DNA of 64,000 bases from Celeribacter halophilus. GTDB lineage: Bacteria; Pseudomonadota; Alphaproteobacteria; Rhodobacterales; Rhodobacteraceae. Position 1 is the first letter of the stretch. Each line of letters opens with the position of its first letter. Location of the stretch: assembly GCF_900114135.1 (NCBI RefSeq), contig NZ_FORY01000002.1:124001-188000 (forward strand). Direction: 5' to 3'. The position numbers and the translations under genes are program-made. This document shows positions 26,002 through 36,015 of this stretch, piece after piece. A model generated the notes under the pieces. That model did not search any database and had not been told where the DNA came from. It saw nothing but the letters and a program-made list of their open reading frames with translations.

Positions 26002-27093
26002 ATGGCAGATCTGAAACTGGAAAATGTCGGCAAGGTGTATGGCGGCAAGGTCGAAGTCCTCAAGGACATCAACCTCGACATCAAAACCGGCGAGTTGATC
26101 GTCTTTGTCGGCCCCTCGGGGTGCGGCAAATCTACGCTTTTGCGGATGATTGCTGGGCTGGAAAGGATTTCCGGCGGCACGTTGGAAATCGACGGGGAGC
26201 GGGTCAATGATGTGCCCCCCGCACAGCGCGGCATTGCCATGGTGTTCCAGACCTATGCGCTTTATCCGCATATGACGGTTTACGACAACATGGCCTTCTC
26301 TCTCAAACTTGCCAAAAAGTCGAAAGCCGAGATCAAGGAGGCGGTGATGCGGGCCGCCCATATCCTGCAACTCGAAGATTATCTTGATCGTCTGCCCAAG
26401 GCGCTGTCGGGCGGTCAGCGTCAGCGGGTCGCCATCGGGCGTGCCATCGTGCGCAATCCGAAGGTCTATCTCTTCGACGAGCCGCTCTCCAACCTCGATG
26501 CCGCCTTGCGGGTCGCCACCCGTCTGGAGATCGCCCAGCTCAAGGAGTCGATGCCTGACAGCACGATGATCTATGTGACCCACGATCAAGTCGAAGCCAT
26601 GACGCTTGCGGACCGGATCGTCGTTCTGGCCAACAAGGGCATCGCACAGGTCGGCAGCCCGCTTGATCTCTACGAGCGGCCCGACAATGAATTCGTGGCA
26701 CAGTTTATCGGTTCGCCCTCAATGAACCTGTTGCCCGGCGTGATCATCGAAACCGGCGCACAGACCAAGGTGCAGGTGGAGGGCGAGGGCATTGCCACTT
26801 CCGCCATTCCGACCAAGCCTGAGGATATGGGCCGCAAGGTCAATGTCGGGGTGCGCCCCGAAGATATGCATCTGGCCGAGGGCGAGGCGATTGTCGACGG
26901 GGTGGTCGATGTGGTCGAGGCTCTGGGTGAGGTGACCTTGCTCTATTTCGTGGCTGAACGCGGCAACGAGCCCTTGATCGCCAAACTTCCGGGGATTCAC
27001 GCGGGGTTGAAAGGCAACACCGTCAAACTCTCTGCCCCGCCGGAAAAGGTGCATCTGTTTGCCGATGGCATTTCCATGCGGCCCAAGGACTAA
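26002..27093 (+). CDS. aglK: Alpha-glucoside ABC transporter ATP-binding protein
   Basis: ATPase of the alpha-glucoside importer, 363 aa, MalK/UgpC type. Walker A GPSGCGKST, signature LSGGQRQRVAIGRAI, Walker B VYLFDEPLSNLD and the switch histidine in YVTHDQVEAMT are intact. The C-terminal third (about 240-363) is the MOBE-like regulatory domain. Begins 21 nt after aglA and ends before a strong terminator, closing the operon. Confidence 0.95.
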   Translation: MADLKLENVGKVYGGKVEVLKDINLDIKTGELIVFVGPSGCGKSTLLRMIAGLERISGGTLEIDGERVNDVPPAQRGIAMVFQTYALYPHMTVYDNMAFSLKLAKKSKAEIKEAVMRAAHILQLEDYLDRLPKALSGGQRQRVAIGRAIVRNPKVYLFDEPLSNLDAALRVATRLEIAQLKESMPDSTMIYVTHDQVEAMTLADRIVVLANKGIAQVGSPLDLYERPDNEFVAQFIGSPSMNLLPGVIIETGAQTKVQVEGEGIATSAIPTKPEDMGRKVNVGVRPEDMHLAEGEAIVDGVVDVVEALGEVTLLYFVAERGNEPLIAKLPGIHAGLKGNTVKLSAPPEKVHLFADGISMRPKD

Positions 27094-27116
27094 GACAGCG
27101 AAAAGACCGAGACAGT

Positions 27117-27150
27117 GAAAAAGGCTCCCTTGCGGGGGCCTTTTCCTTTT
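27117..27150. terminator. Terminator between aglK and the NYN gene (convergent)
   Basis: AAAAAGGCTCCC-TTGC-GGGGGCCTTTTCCTTTT. The A-run on one side and T-run on the other allow it to work for both genes. Confidence 0.85.
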
Positions 27151-27159
27151 GCTCAAGGC

Positions 27160-27909
27160 TTAGTCGAGGCGGCGCACCATAAGCTGGTTGCCGTCACCGC
27201 GCTTGATCTCGAAGAGTTTCAGCGAGGCAATCAGATCGCTCAGCTTGCGCTTGCCATAGCTGCGCGTGTCGAAATCGGGCTGCGCGGCGGTGATATATTG
27301 CCCGATCTGCCCCAATGTGACCCATTCGTCATCGGCATTGATCGCATCCATCGCACGGATCACCAGTTTGGTCGGGTCTTCGAGCGGGGCTTCCTGTTCC
27401 GGCGCGGGTCCGGACTTCGCAGGTGCGTTCTGAGCCGGTTTCGCGGCGGGTTTGGCTTGCTCGGGCAGCAGGTTTTCCACATAGATAAACCGTTTGCAGG
27501 CTTTCACAAACGCCGCCGGTGTCTTGCGCATCCCCATGCCGAAGACATCAAGCCCTTGCTCGCGGATGCGGCTGGCCAGTCGGGTGAAATCACTGTCCGA
27601 AGAAATCAGCACGAATCCGTCAAACCGGCCGGAGTGCAAAATATCCATCGCATCAATCACCAAGGCAATGTCCGACGAGTTCTTGCCCGTGGTGTTGGAA
27701 AACTGCTGATGCGGCACAATCGCCATCGCGGCGAGCTTGTCCTTGTTCCAGCCCTGCGGCGCGGAGCCGGAAAAGTCCCCGTAAATCCGTCGGATACTGG
27801 CCTCTCCTAATGTTGCGATCTCTTCGAACATCGCTTCGGCATATTTGGCGGAAATATTGTCCGCGTCGATCAGGACGGCCAGAAGGGGTGGTTTGGTGGG
27901 ATGTGCCAT
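27160..27909 (-). CDS. NYN-domain (PIN-like) RNase with a C-terminal OST-HTH/LOTUS-type domain
   Basis: Probable RNA-processing enzyme, 249 aa. The N-terminal NYN domain (about 8-150) has the acidic metal-binding set: LIDADN, DIALVIDAMD and VLISSDSDF. A Pro/Ala linker (about 150-180) leads to a C-terminal winged-helix-like domain (about 182-249) of the OST-HTH/LOTUS type (TLGQIGQYITAAQPDFDTRSYG). This combination is common in alphaproteobacteria, but its RNA target is not known. Convergent with aglK and divergent from the TDT-type gene. Confidence 0.82.
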   Translation of the reverse strand: MAHPTKPPLLAVLIDADNISAKYAEAMFEEIATLGEASIRRIYGDFSGSAPQGWNKDKLAAMAIVPHQQFSNTTGKNSSDIALVIDAMDILHSGRFDGFVLISSDSDFTRLASRIREQGLDVFGMGMRKTPAAFVKACKRFIYVENLLPEQAKPAAKPAQNAPAKSGPAPEQEAPLEDPTKLVIRAMDAINADDEWVTLGQIGQYITAAQPDFDTRSYGKRKLSDLIASLKLFEIKRGDGNQLMVRRLD

Positions 27910-28096
27910 ATCAGCGGCCTCTCAAATATATGTCAGGTCTGTTGCCTCCGATATAGATCACCCGTCGGAGTCACACCAGACAGGCTGTGGCGCAGCTCGC
28001 AACAGAGGCCGCGACATTGCGCCCGCGAGGAAAGGCTTTCACGGCGCAGGGTAGGGTGGTATTCAGGTTTTGAAATATATCTTTGAAGGTCTGACA

Positions 28097-29089
28097 ATGT
28101 CCGAACCCCGCATCATGCCGAAACCCTTCAACGCCCCGCCGATGGGGCTATGGCGCGCCACGCCGCCTGCGATCTTTCCGCCGATCCTCGGGCTTCTGGG
28201 GATAGGGCTTGGCTGGCGCAACGCGGCCAGAGTCCTGCCCGCTCCGGATTGGATCGGAGAGATGGTTTTGGGCGCTGTGTCCTTGCTCTATCTCTTTGCG
28301 CTGGTGGCCTATTTCGCTAAGGTGGCCCGCCGTTTCGGGGTCATTTTTGACGATGCCAAAATCCTTCCCGGTAGGGCGGGGCTGTCTGCCATGACTGCCT
28401 CGGGCTTTCTCTTCGCCGCTGTGATGGTGCCTTACAGCACAGGCTTTGCAACTGCCGTGCTGTTTCTGGCGCTTCTGGGGCATGGTTTTGTGGCCTTTGC
28501 CATCATTCGGGGCATGGTTCACGGTCCGGCGGAACAGCGCCGCGTCACCCCCGTGTGGCATCTCTCCTTCGTCGGCTTCATCATCGCGCCTCTGGCGGCT
28601 GTACCCTTGGGCTACACGGGCCTGTCCCAACTGATCTTTGCGCTGACCCTGCCGGTTGCCATTGCGATCTGGAGCATCTCTGCCGTGCAATTCGTGCGCG
28701 CGGATGTGCCGCCGCCACTGCGCCCGCTTCTGGCGATCCATCTGGCGCCCGTGGCACTCTTCGGTATCGTTGCCACGCTTCTGGGCTATGGGACGATTGC
28801 CATCGGCTTTGCCTGGATCGGGGTTGCGGCGCTGGTCGTCTATCTGGTCGCGATCCGCTACCTGACCAAGGCGGATTTTTCCGCGCTCTGGGGCGCATTC
28901 ACATTTCCGCTTGCGGCTTTCGCGAACCTGATGTTCGCCGCAGCCACATTGGCACCGACACCGTTTCGCCTCATTGGCGGGCTGGAACTGGTCGCGGCAA
29001 CACTGGCGATCACCTATATCGCCGTGAAAATCATGCAAATCTGGAGCCGAGGCAAACTGTCCAAAGCCACCAACGCGGCCACGGCCTGA
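28097..29089 (+). CDS. TDT/SLAC1-type membrane protein (tellurite-resistance/dicarboxylate transporter family)
   Basis: Integral membrane protein, 330 aa, with about ten hydrophobic segments from residue 20 to 315. The pattern FPPILGLLGIGLGW at the first span and the spacing of the later spans fit the TehA/SLAC1 anion-channel family. The ATG at 28097 has GAAGG 7 nt upstream; an ATG at 28070 is possible but adds MKYIFEGLT with no good ribosome site. Substrate unknown; tellurite resistance should not be assumed. Monocistronic, ending before a terminator. Confidence 0.72.
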   Translation: MSEPRIMPKPFNAPPMGLWRATPPAIFPPILGLLGIGLGWRNAARVLPAPDWIGEMVLGAVSLLYLFALVAYFAKVARRFGVIFDDAKILPGRAGLSAMTASGFLFAAVMVPYSTGFATAVLFLALLGHGFVAFAIIRGMVHGPAEQRRVTPVWHLSFVGFIIAPLAAVPLGYTGLSQLIFALTLPVAIAIWSISAVQFVRADVPPPLRPLLAIHLAPVALFGIVATLLGYGTIAIGFAWIGVAALVVYLVAIRYLTKADFSALWGAFTFPLAAFANLMFAAATLAPTPFRLIGGLELVAATLAITYIAVKIMQIWSRGKLSKATNAATA

Positions 29090-29093
29090 GTCT

Positions 29094-29114
29094 CCTTTGC
29101 TGCTAAAAATACTC
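29094..29114 (+). repeat. Copy 2 of the CCTTTGTGCNNNAAATACTC intergenic motif
   Basis: CCTTTGCTGCTAAAAATACTC, a variant with one extra base, directly before the terminator at 29118-29148. Confidence 0.5.
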
Positions 29115-29115
29115 G

Positions 29116-29152
29116 AAAAGGGCCGCCTCACGCACGAGCGCGGCCCTTGATT
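29116..29152 (+). terminator. Terminator of the TDT-type gene
   Basis: AAGGGCCGC (29118-29126) pairs with GCGGCCCTT (29140-29148) around 13 nt; a short T-containing tail follows. Confidence 0.75.
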
Positions 29153-29237
29153 TGCAGCCTTCTATCAACCGCTTTGACGTGACAGTTGCATGAAATCCGC
29201 AAAACGCCCTTTCCTTACGGCAACATCCATGTAATAG

Positions 29238-30725
<1,488 letters not shown>

Positions 30726-30750
30726 GCCGGAATGTGACCATGAATTTTAC

Positions 30751-30780
30751 AGCGGGGGCTTCGGCCCCCGTTGCTTTTTG
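30751..30780 (+). terminator. Rho-independent terminator of guaB
   Basis: CGGGGGC-TTCG-GCCCCCG followed by TTGCTTTTTG, about 27 nt after the stop. Confidence 0.85.
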
Positions 30781-30806
30781 CGCCAGAGCCTGATTTTGCT
30801 GATCCC

Positions 30807-31988
30807 ATGACACCAGTTGCCCGCATTTCCGCCGCCATAGAGATTCTCGACGATGTTTTGATCGGCGAGAATGCCGAACGTGTGCTCACCACTTGGGCGC
30901 GCGGCCATCGATTTGCGGGGTCCAAGGATCGCGCGGCCATCCGTGATCTCGTCTTTGATGCGTTGCGCTGTTTGCGCTCCTACTGCTGGCTCGGTGGCGC
31001 AGGGCTGGGGCGTCCTTCAGGGCGTCAGGTGATGATCGGGGCGTTGCGTGCGACGGGAGCTGATCTGGATACGGTGTTTTGCGAGGCCCGTTTCGCGCCG
31101 CGCCCTCTGACTGAAGAGGAACGTGCAGTAGTGCCCGATCTGGAGGGGGCCCCACAGGCGGTTCAATTGGATTGTCCGGACTGGCTCTTGCCGCTTTACG
31201 AGGCCACGCTGAGCGAGACCGCCGTTGCGGTTCTGGAACGGATGCGCACGCGTTCAGGTGTGTTTCTGAGGGTCAATGCCCGCAAATCGACGCTGGGCCA
31301 TGCGATGGAACATCTGGAGAATGACGGGATCGAAGCGGTGCCGCATCCTCTGTCCGAAACCGCTCTGAAAGTGACCAAGGGCGCACGCGCAGTGGCGCGG
31401 TCACAGGCTTATCTGACCGGCCTTGTCGAGCTACAGGACGCGGGATCGCAGGCGATCATCGACGCCTTGCCGCTTGAGGACGGGATGCGTGTTCTGGACT
31501 ATTGTGCCGGAGGCGGAGGCAAGGCGCTGGCGATGGGGGCGCGCGTTGATGTGGACCTGACCGCCCATGATGTCGATCCCGCACGAATGCAGGATATCGC
31601 GCCGCGGGCCTCGCGGGCAGGGATCAAGGTTTTGACCGCACGCAAGGCCGATATGGCCTCGGATTATGATCTTGTGCTCTGTGATGTGCCCTGTTCCGGT
31701 TCGGGGGCCTATGCGCGTAGCCCGCAAGGCAAATGGGCACTAACCCCTGTGCGATTGGAACAGTTGACGGGGCTGCAATCCCAAATCCTCGACGAGGTCG
31801 CGCCGCTCGTGCGCTCTGGCGGTGTTCTGGCCTATGCGACCTGTTCGCTGTTTCAGGCGGAAAACACCGCGCAAATCGAAGCCTTTCTGGACCGTCACTC
31901 CGGTTTTACCTTAGAGGCCCAACGCCTCATCAGCCCTTTGGAGGGCGGCGACGGATTTTTCTATGCGGTTTTGCGGCGCACTGTGTGA
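30807..31988 (+). CDS. RsmB/NOP-family rRNA (cytosine-C5) methyltransferase
   Basis: SAM-dependent RNA m5C methyltransferase, 393 aa. The N-terminal half resembles the NusB-like/RNA-binding part of RsmB; the catalytic domain (about 215-393) has the SAM motif VLDYCAGGGGKAL, the PCSGSG loop (DVPCSGSGAYAR) and the second catalytic cysteine in YATCSLF. The ATG at 30807 is chosen; an upstream TTG at 30771 would start inside the guaB terminator. Target residue in 16S or 23S rRNA not determined. Confidence 0.9.
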   Translation: MTPVARISAAIEILDDVLIGENAERVLTTWARGHRFAGSKDRAAIRDLVFDALRCLRSYCWLGGAGLGRPSGRQVMIGALRATGADLDTVFCEARFAPRPLTEEERAVVPDLEGAPQAVQLDCPDWLLPLYEATLSETAVAVLERMRTRSGVFLRVNARKSTLGHAMEHLENDGIEAVPHPLSETALKVTKGARAVARSQAYLTGLVELQDAGSQAIIDALPLEDGMRVLDYCAGGGGKALAMGARVDVDLTAHDVDPARMQDIAPRASRAGIKVLTARKADMASDYDLVLCDVPCSGSGAYARSPQGKWALTPVRLEQLTGLQSQILDEVAPLVRSGGVLAYATCSLFQAENTAQIEAFLDRHSGFTLEAQRLISPLEGGDGFFYAVLRRTV

Positions 31989-32242
31989 TTTGACCTCAGG
32001 CGTTCCGCGCCTAAAAGTATATTTGAAATACAGGTTTACCAGAAATATTTCCCCGTTTTATCCTCGATTTGGTTGGGCATTAAGTGATCGTTAACCAAAT
32101 CTGATCAATGCTCGGTTCATAGATGTGGATTGTTTAAAATCCGCACGTGTACACCTTCCGGTTGCAGGGCCGGAGGACCGATAAGGCGTGTCGCAGGGTG
32201 ATAGGCGGCACGTCAGAGTAAAATAGCACGGGGGGGAAACGT
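31989..32242. other. 254-nt leader region of cckA with a CtrA-type site
   Basis: No reading frame of note. A weak AGGCG-TTCCG-CGCCT hairpin near 31997-32012 follows the methyltransferase gene, and the TTAA-N7-TTAA site lies at 32080-32094. Confidence 0.5.
32080..32094. promoter_or_regulatory. Perfect CtrA-type site TTAA-N7-TTAA upstream of cckA
   Basis: TTAA-GTGATCG-TTAA followed by CC, matching the full CtrA consensus. It lies 149 nt upstream of the cckA start. CckA is the kinase at the top of the CtrA phosphorelay, so feedback control is likely. Confidence 0.65.
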
Positions 32243-34549
32243 GTGCAGACCACGATGAGCGTAGGTCCATTGTCGAAGCAGGCCGGACGGCTCGCGCCCT
32301 ATTGTCTGGCGATTGCCACGGGCGGGGTACTCCTTTGCGCCAGTGCCTTGGTGATCCCTTTTCCGCAACTTGGCATATTTGCCTTCGTGGCTGGGGCAGT
32401 TCTGCTCTGGTCGGCGATTCTTGTGCGTGTGTTGAGTTATCGTCAAAGCCTCCGGCGCCGCCGCATCAGCGATACGCTGGCGGCCTGTCTTGAAAATGAT
32501 GCTGCTGCGGCGTTTTCCACGGATATGGATGGGGTGATTGGCTATGCAAACCGTGCGGCTTTGACGCGGTTTGGCAAGCATCGCGGGAACTCTCTCGCGG
32601 CCACGCTCGAAGATCTGTTCGCGTCTCCCGCCACCACCCTGAGCCGTTTGCAATCGCGTGCCTTGGCCAAGGGGGCGGCGCGTGAAGATGTCGTGCTGCG
32701 TCACGGCCATATGCGGTTGTCAGTGCATTTGATTGACGGGGCGGGGTTTCTCTGGCGTCTTGAAAATGTGGCGGCTCAAAACGCCGCGCTTGATGGCGGT
32801 GCAATTTCGCTACCGATGCTTTCTTTGAGCAAAAACAACACGATCCTCTTTATGAACGAGCCGCTGCGGCGTTTGATCGGGCATCAGGCAAAAACGCTTG
32901 ATCGCATCATTTCCGACCTGCCGATCCGGCCCGGAGATGTTCATGCTCTTTCGGCGGTTGACGGGCGCATTTATGCCCGAGTCGCGCAATATGAAAGTAG
33001 CGCAACCGGACGCAAGGAATTGTATTTCCTGCCGGAAGTGACGCCGAGCGTCGGCGAATGGGATGCTTTTGATGCGCTGCCGGTGGCGTTGCTGAAGGTC
33101 GCTGTCGACGGGAGCATCCTGCAATCGAACCGCCATTCGCGGGAACTTCTGGCGATCCCGACCCATGACAAGTTTAACCTTGGCGATCTGGTCGAAGGGC
33201 TTGGGCGACCGGTGCAGGACTGGGTGTCGGACGTGGCGATGGGGCGGGCGCGCAAGCCCGAGTTTGTGCGCGCCTCACGTCCGCAGAATGACACGTTTTT
33301 GCAGATCACCTTGAACAGGGTCGAGGGCAAGGACGGGCAAGTCGAACTGATCGCGGTTCTTTCGGATGCGACGGAGTTGAAGTCTCTTGAGGCGCAATTC
33401 GTGCAAAGCCAGAAAATGCAGGCGATTGGTCAGTTGGCGGGCGGGATCGCGCATGATTTCAACAATCTTTTGACTGCAATATCAGGCCATTGCGACCTGT
33501 TGTTGCTACGCCACGATGAGGCCGATCCGGAATATGGCGATTTGGTGCAGATCCATCAGAACGCCAATCGCGCGGCCTCTTTGGTCGGGCAGTTGCTCGC
33601 CTTTTCGCGCAAGCAGACGCTCAAGCCGGAGGTCATCGACCTGCGTGACACCCTGTCCGATCTGGCGCATCTGTTGAACCGGCTTGTGGGGGAGAAGGTG
33701 ACGCTGACCCTTACGCATGATGTGGGTCTTCTGCCGATCCGTGTGGACAAGCGGCAGTTGGAACAGGTGATCATGAATCTGGTCGTGAACGCCCGCGACG
33801 CCATGCCGACGGGTGGCGAGATCAAGGTCGAAACCCGCAACGAAGTGCTGCGCGAAGGGCTTGCGCGTGATCGGGTCACTGTGCCGCCGGGGGAATATGT
33901 CATAATTTCCGTGACAGATCAGGGCGTTGGTATTCCGCCCGAGCGGTTGCCGAAAGTGTTCGAACCGTTTTACACCACCAAGCGCACAGGTGAGGGCACC
34001 GGTTTGGGTCTTTCGACGGCCTACGGGATCATCAAGCAGACGGGCGGCTTTATTTTTGTGGACAGTGTTGTGGGGGCTGGGACGGCCTTTACGATCTATC
34101 TCCCCGCCCATACTGCGCGTGCCGAGGCCGTGGTCGAGGCTGCTCATGCGCCAGATTCCGAGGGGGAGGTGTCCGCCGAACGCGGCTCCGGTGCGATCCT
34201 TTTGGTCGAGGACGAAGCGCCCGTGCGTGCCTTTGCATCGCGGGCCTTACGCCTGCGCGGCTATACGGTGATTGAAGCGGAGAATGCGGAAGAAGCCCTT
34301 GAGACCTTGGAAGACAAGACACTGCACATTGATGTCTTTGTCTCCGACGTGATCATGCCCGGTATGGACGGTCCAAGCTGGGTGTCCGAGGCGCTCAAGG
34401 ATCGTCCTGGGGTCAAGGTGGTCTTTGTGTCGGGCTATGCCGAAGACCACTTTACGGCGCAGCAGGCCCGAATTCCCAATTCGAGCTTTCTGGCCAAACC
34501 GTTTTCACTGTCCGAATTGACCGCGAAGGTACAGGCGCAATTTGACTGA
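32243..34549 (+). CDS. cckA: Hybrid sensor histidine kinase CckA
   Basis: Cell-cycle/motility hybrid kinase that phosphorylates CtrA and CpdR through ChpT. 768 aa: two membrane spans (about 18-60), PAS-like regions (about 80-370), DHp with GGIAHDFNNLL (His about 404), ATPase (VMNLVVNARDAMP, DQGVGIP, GTGLGLST), and a receiver domain with phospho-acceptor near Asp702 (VFVSDVIMPGMDG). The likely start is GTG at 32243; ATG at 32255 is an alternative. The order cckA-recA-alaS is one I recall from other Rhodobacteraceae. Confidence 0.93.
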   Translation: MQTTMSVGPLSKQAGRLAPYCLAIATGGVLLCASALVIPFPQLGIFAFVAGAVLLWSAILVRVLSYRQSLRRRRISDTLAACLENDAAAAFSTDMDGVIGYANRAALTRFGKHRGNSLAATLEDLFASPATTLSRLQSRALAKGAAREDVVLRHGHMRLSVHLIDGAGFLWRLENVAAQNAALDGGAISLPMLSLSKNNTILFMNEPLRRLIGHQAKTLDRIISDLPIRPGDVHALSAVDGRIYARVAQYESSATGRKELYFLPEVTPSVGEWDAFDALPVALLKVAVDGSILQSNRHSRELLAIPTHDKFNLGDLVEGLGRPVQDWVSDVAMGRARKPEFVRASRPQNDTFLQITLNRVEGKDGQVELIAVLSDATELKSLEAQFVQSQKMQAIGQLAGGIAHDFNNLLTAISGHCDLLLLRHDEADPEYGDLVQIHQNANRAASLVGQLLAFSRKQTLKPEVIDLRDTLSDLAHLLNRLVGEKVTLTLTHDVGLLPIRVDKRQLEQVIMNLVVNARDAMPTGGEIKVETRNEVLREGLARDRVTVPPGEYVIISVTDQGVGIPPERLPKVFEPFYTTKRTGEGTGLGLSTAYGIIKQTGGFIFVDSVVGAGTAFTIYLPAHTARAEAVVEAAHAPDSEGEVSAERGSGAILLVEDEAPVRAFASRALRLRGYTVIEAENAEEALETLEDKTLHIDVFVSDVIMPGMDGPSWVSEALKDRPGVKVVFVSGYAEDHFTAQQARIPNSSFLAKPFSLSELTAKVQAQFD

Positions 34550-34641
34550 ATTTGCACATGTTTTTGACGGTTGGAAAAAGACGGATTGCGTCAACGCAAT
34601 GTTAACTAAGACCAGGCCAAAGTTGTTTCGATAAATTTACA

Positions 34642-34670
34642 TTGAAATGTTCTCTTTTTGTGCTCATAAA
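34642..34670 (+). promoter_or_regulatory. Probable recA promoter
   Basis: TTGAAA (34642-34647), 17 nt, CATAAA (34665-34670). The predicted start of transcription falls just before the LexA box. Confidence 0.55.
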
Positions 34671-34679
34671 GGAAGGCGA

Positions 34680-34694
34680 GAACAAGAGGCGAAC
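34680..34694. promoter_or_regulatory. LexA (SOS) box upstream of recA
   Basis: GAAC-N7-GAAC, i.e. GTTC-N7-GTTC on the minus strand, the alphaproteobacterial SOS consensus. It sits about 10 nt downstream of the -10 element, a position that blocks transcription. Confidence 0.85.
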
Positions 34695-34769
34695 ACAGGC
34701 GACGTCTGAGAGACCGTCCAACTGCGTGATGGACGCGTTCCGGCGGGTGTGAAATAAGGGACAGAACAG

Positions 34770-35861
34770 ATGGCAACGGCGACCAAAGATACGGCGAAAC
34801 AGATGGCAAAAAACGACAAGCAGAACGGCGACAAGCAAAAGGCGCTCGATAGCGCGCTGGCGCAGATCGAACGGCAATTCGGCAAGGGCTCGATCATGAA
34901 ACTTGGCGCCGACAATCCGGTGCAGGAGATCGAATCCACATCGACCGGTTCTCTCGGTCTCGACATCGCACTGGGGATCGGCGGGATTCCGAAAGGCCGG
35001 ATCATTGAAATCTACGGCCCGGAATCCTCGGGGAAAACCACTTTGACGCTGCATTGTGTGGCCGAAGAACAGAAAAAAGGCGGCGTTTGTGCCTTTGTCG
35101 ATGCCGAACACGCGCTCGACCCGATCTATGCCCGCAAGCTCGGCGTCGATCTGGACGAATTGCTGATCTCCCAGCCGGATACGGGCGAGCAGGCGCTTGA
35201 AATCGTCGATACGTTGGTGCGCTCGGGAGCGGTGAGCCTTGTCGTGGTCGACTCAGTGGCGGCGCTGACGCCGAAATCCGAGTTGGAAGGCGATATGGGC
35301 GACAGTTCGGTCGGCGTTCAGGCGCGTCTGATGTCGCAGGCGATGCGTAAACTCACCGGTTCGATCTCCCGCTCGAAATGCACGGTGATCTTCATCAACC
35401 AGATTCGCATGAAAATCGGCGTCATGTTCGGGTCTCCGGAAACCACGACGGGCGGTAATGCGCTCAAATTCTACTCCTCTGTGCGCCTCGATATCCGTCG
35501 CATTGGCGCGATCAAGGATCGTGACGAGGTGGTTGGCTCCGAAACCCGCGTGAAAGTTGTGAAAAACAAGGTGGCCCCGCCGTTCAAACAGGTGGAATTC
35601 GACATCATGTATGGCGAAGGTATCTCCAAAACCGGAGAGCTTTTGGACCTTGGTGTAAAAGCGGGCGTTGTGGACAAATCCGGCGCGTGGTTCTCCTATG
35701 GGGATGAGCGCATGGGGCAGGGGCGTGAAAACTCCAAACGCTTCCTTCGGGAAAACCCCCAGATCGCACTGGAGATCGAGGATAAAATCCGCGCCGCGCA
35801 CGGGCTGGATTTCGACCTCGGGGATGAATTCGAGAAAGACGACTTGCTCGACGACGAATAA
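34770..35861 (+). CDS. recA: Recombinase RecA
   Basis: Strand-exchange ATPase and LexA coprotease, 363 aa. Walker [10 protein letters not shown], Walker [11 protein letters not shown] and the L2 loop region [16 protein letters not shown] are intact, with an acidic C-terminus (EKDDLLDDE). The N-terminus is about 18 residues longer than in E. coli and rich in Lys/Gln ([14 protein letters not shown]). Controlled by the LexA box at 34680-34694. Confidence 0.98.
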   Translation: MATATKDTAKQMAKNDKQNGDKQKALDSALAQIERQFGKGSIMKLGADNPVQEIESTSTGSLGLDIALGIGGIPKGRIIEIYGPESSGKTTLTLHCVAEEQKKGGVCAFVDAEHALDPIYARKLGVDLDELLISQPDTGEQALEIVDTLVRSGAVSLVVVDSVAALTPKSELEGDMGDSSVGVQARLMSQAMRKLTGSISRSKCTVIFINQIRMKIGVMFGSPETTTGGNALKFYSSVRLDIRRIGAIKDRDEVVGSETRVKVVKNKVAPPFKQVEFDIMYGEGISKTGELLDLGVKAGVVDKSGAWFSYGDERMGQGRENSKRFLRENPQIALEIEDKIRAAHGLDFDLGDEFEKDDLLDDE

Positions 35862-35904
35862 GGCGACAAGCAGGTTGCCTGCCGGTATTTTACCGTCAGA
35901 TCAG

Positions 35905-35943
35905 AGAAGGGCCGGTTCCATTTGAGGGGCTGGCCCTTTTTCG
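35905..35943 (+). terminator. Rho-independent terminator of recA
   Basis: AAGGGCC (35907-35913) and GGCCCTT (35932-35938), followed by TTTTC. Confidence 0.75.
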
Positions 35944-36015
35944 GTTATGGACAGGCCCGCGCAGGGGCGGTAAACCTCCCTGAACGCCAAGAAATCCCGC
36001 AAGGAAGCGCCCAAC

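Noticed and set aside
22306-26589. Minus-strand open frame of 1427 codons opposite aglF-aglK
   Set aside because: High-GC shadow of four well-identified genes; the translation is rich in His, Arg and Gln with no domain.
30771-30806. Earlier TTG start for the RsmB-like methyltransferase
   Set aside because: It lies in the T-run of the guaB terminator and has no ribosome site.
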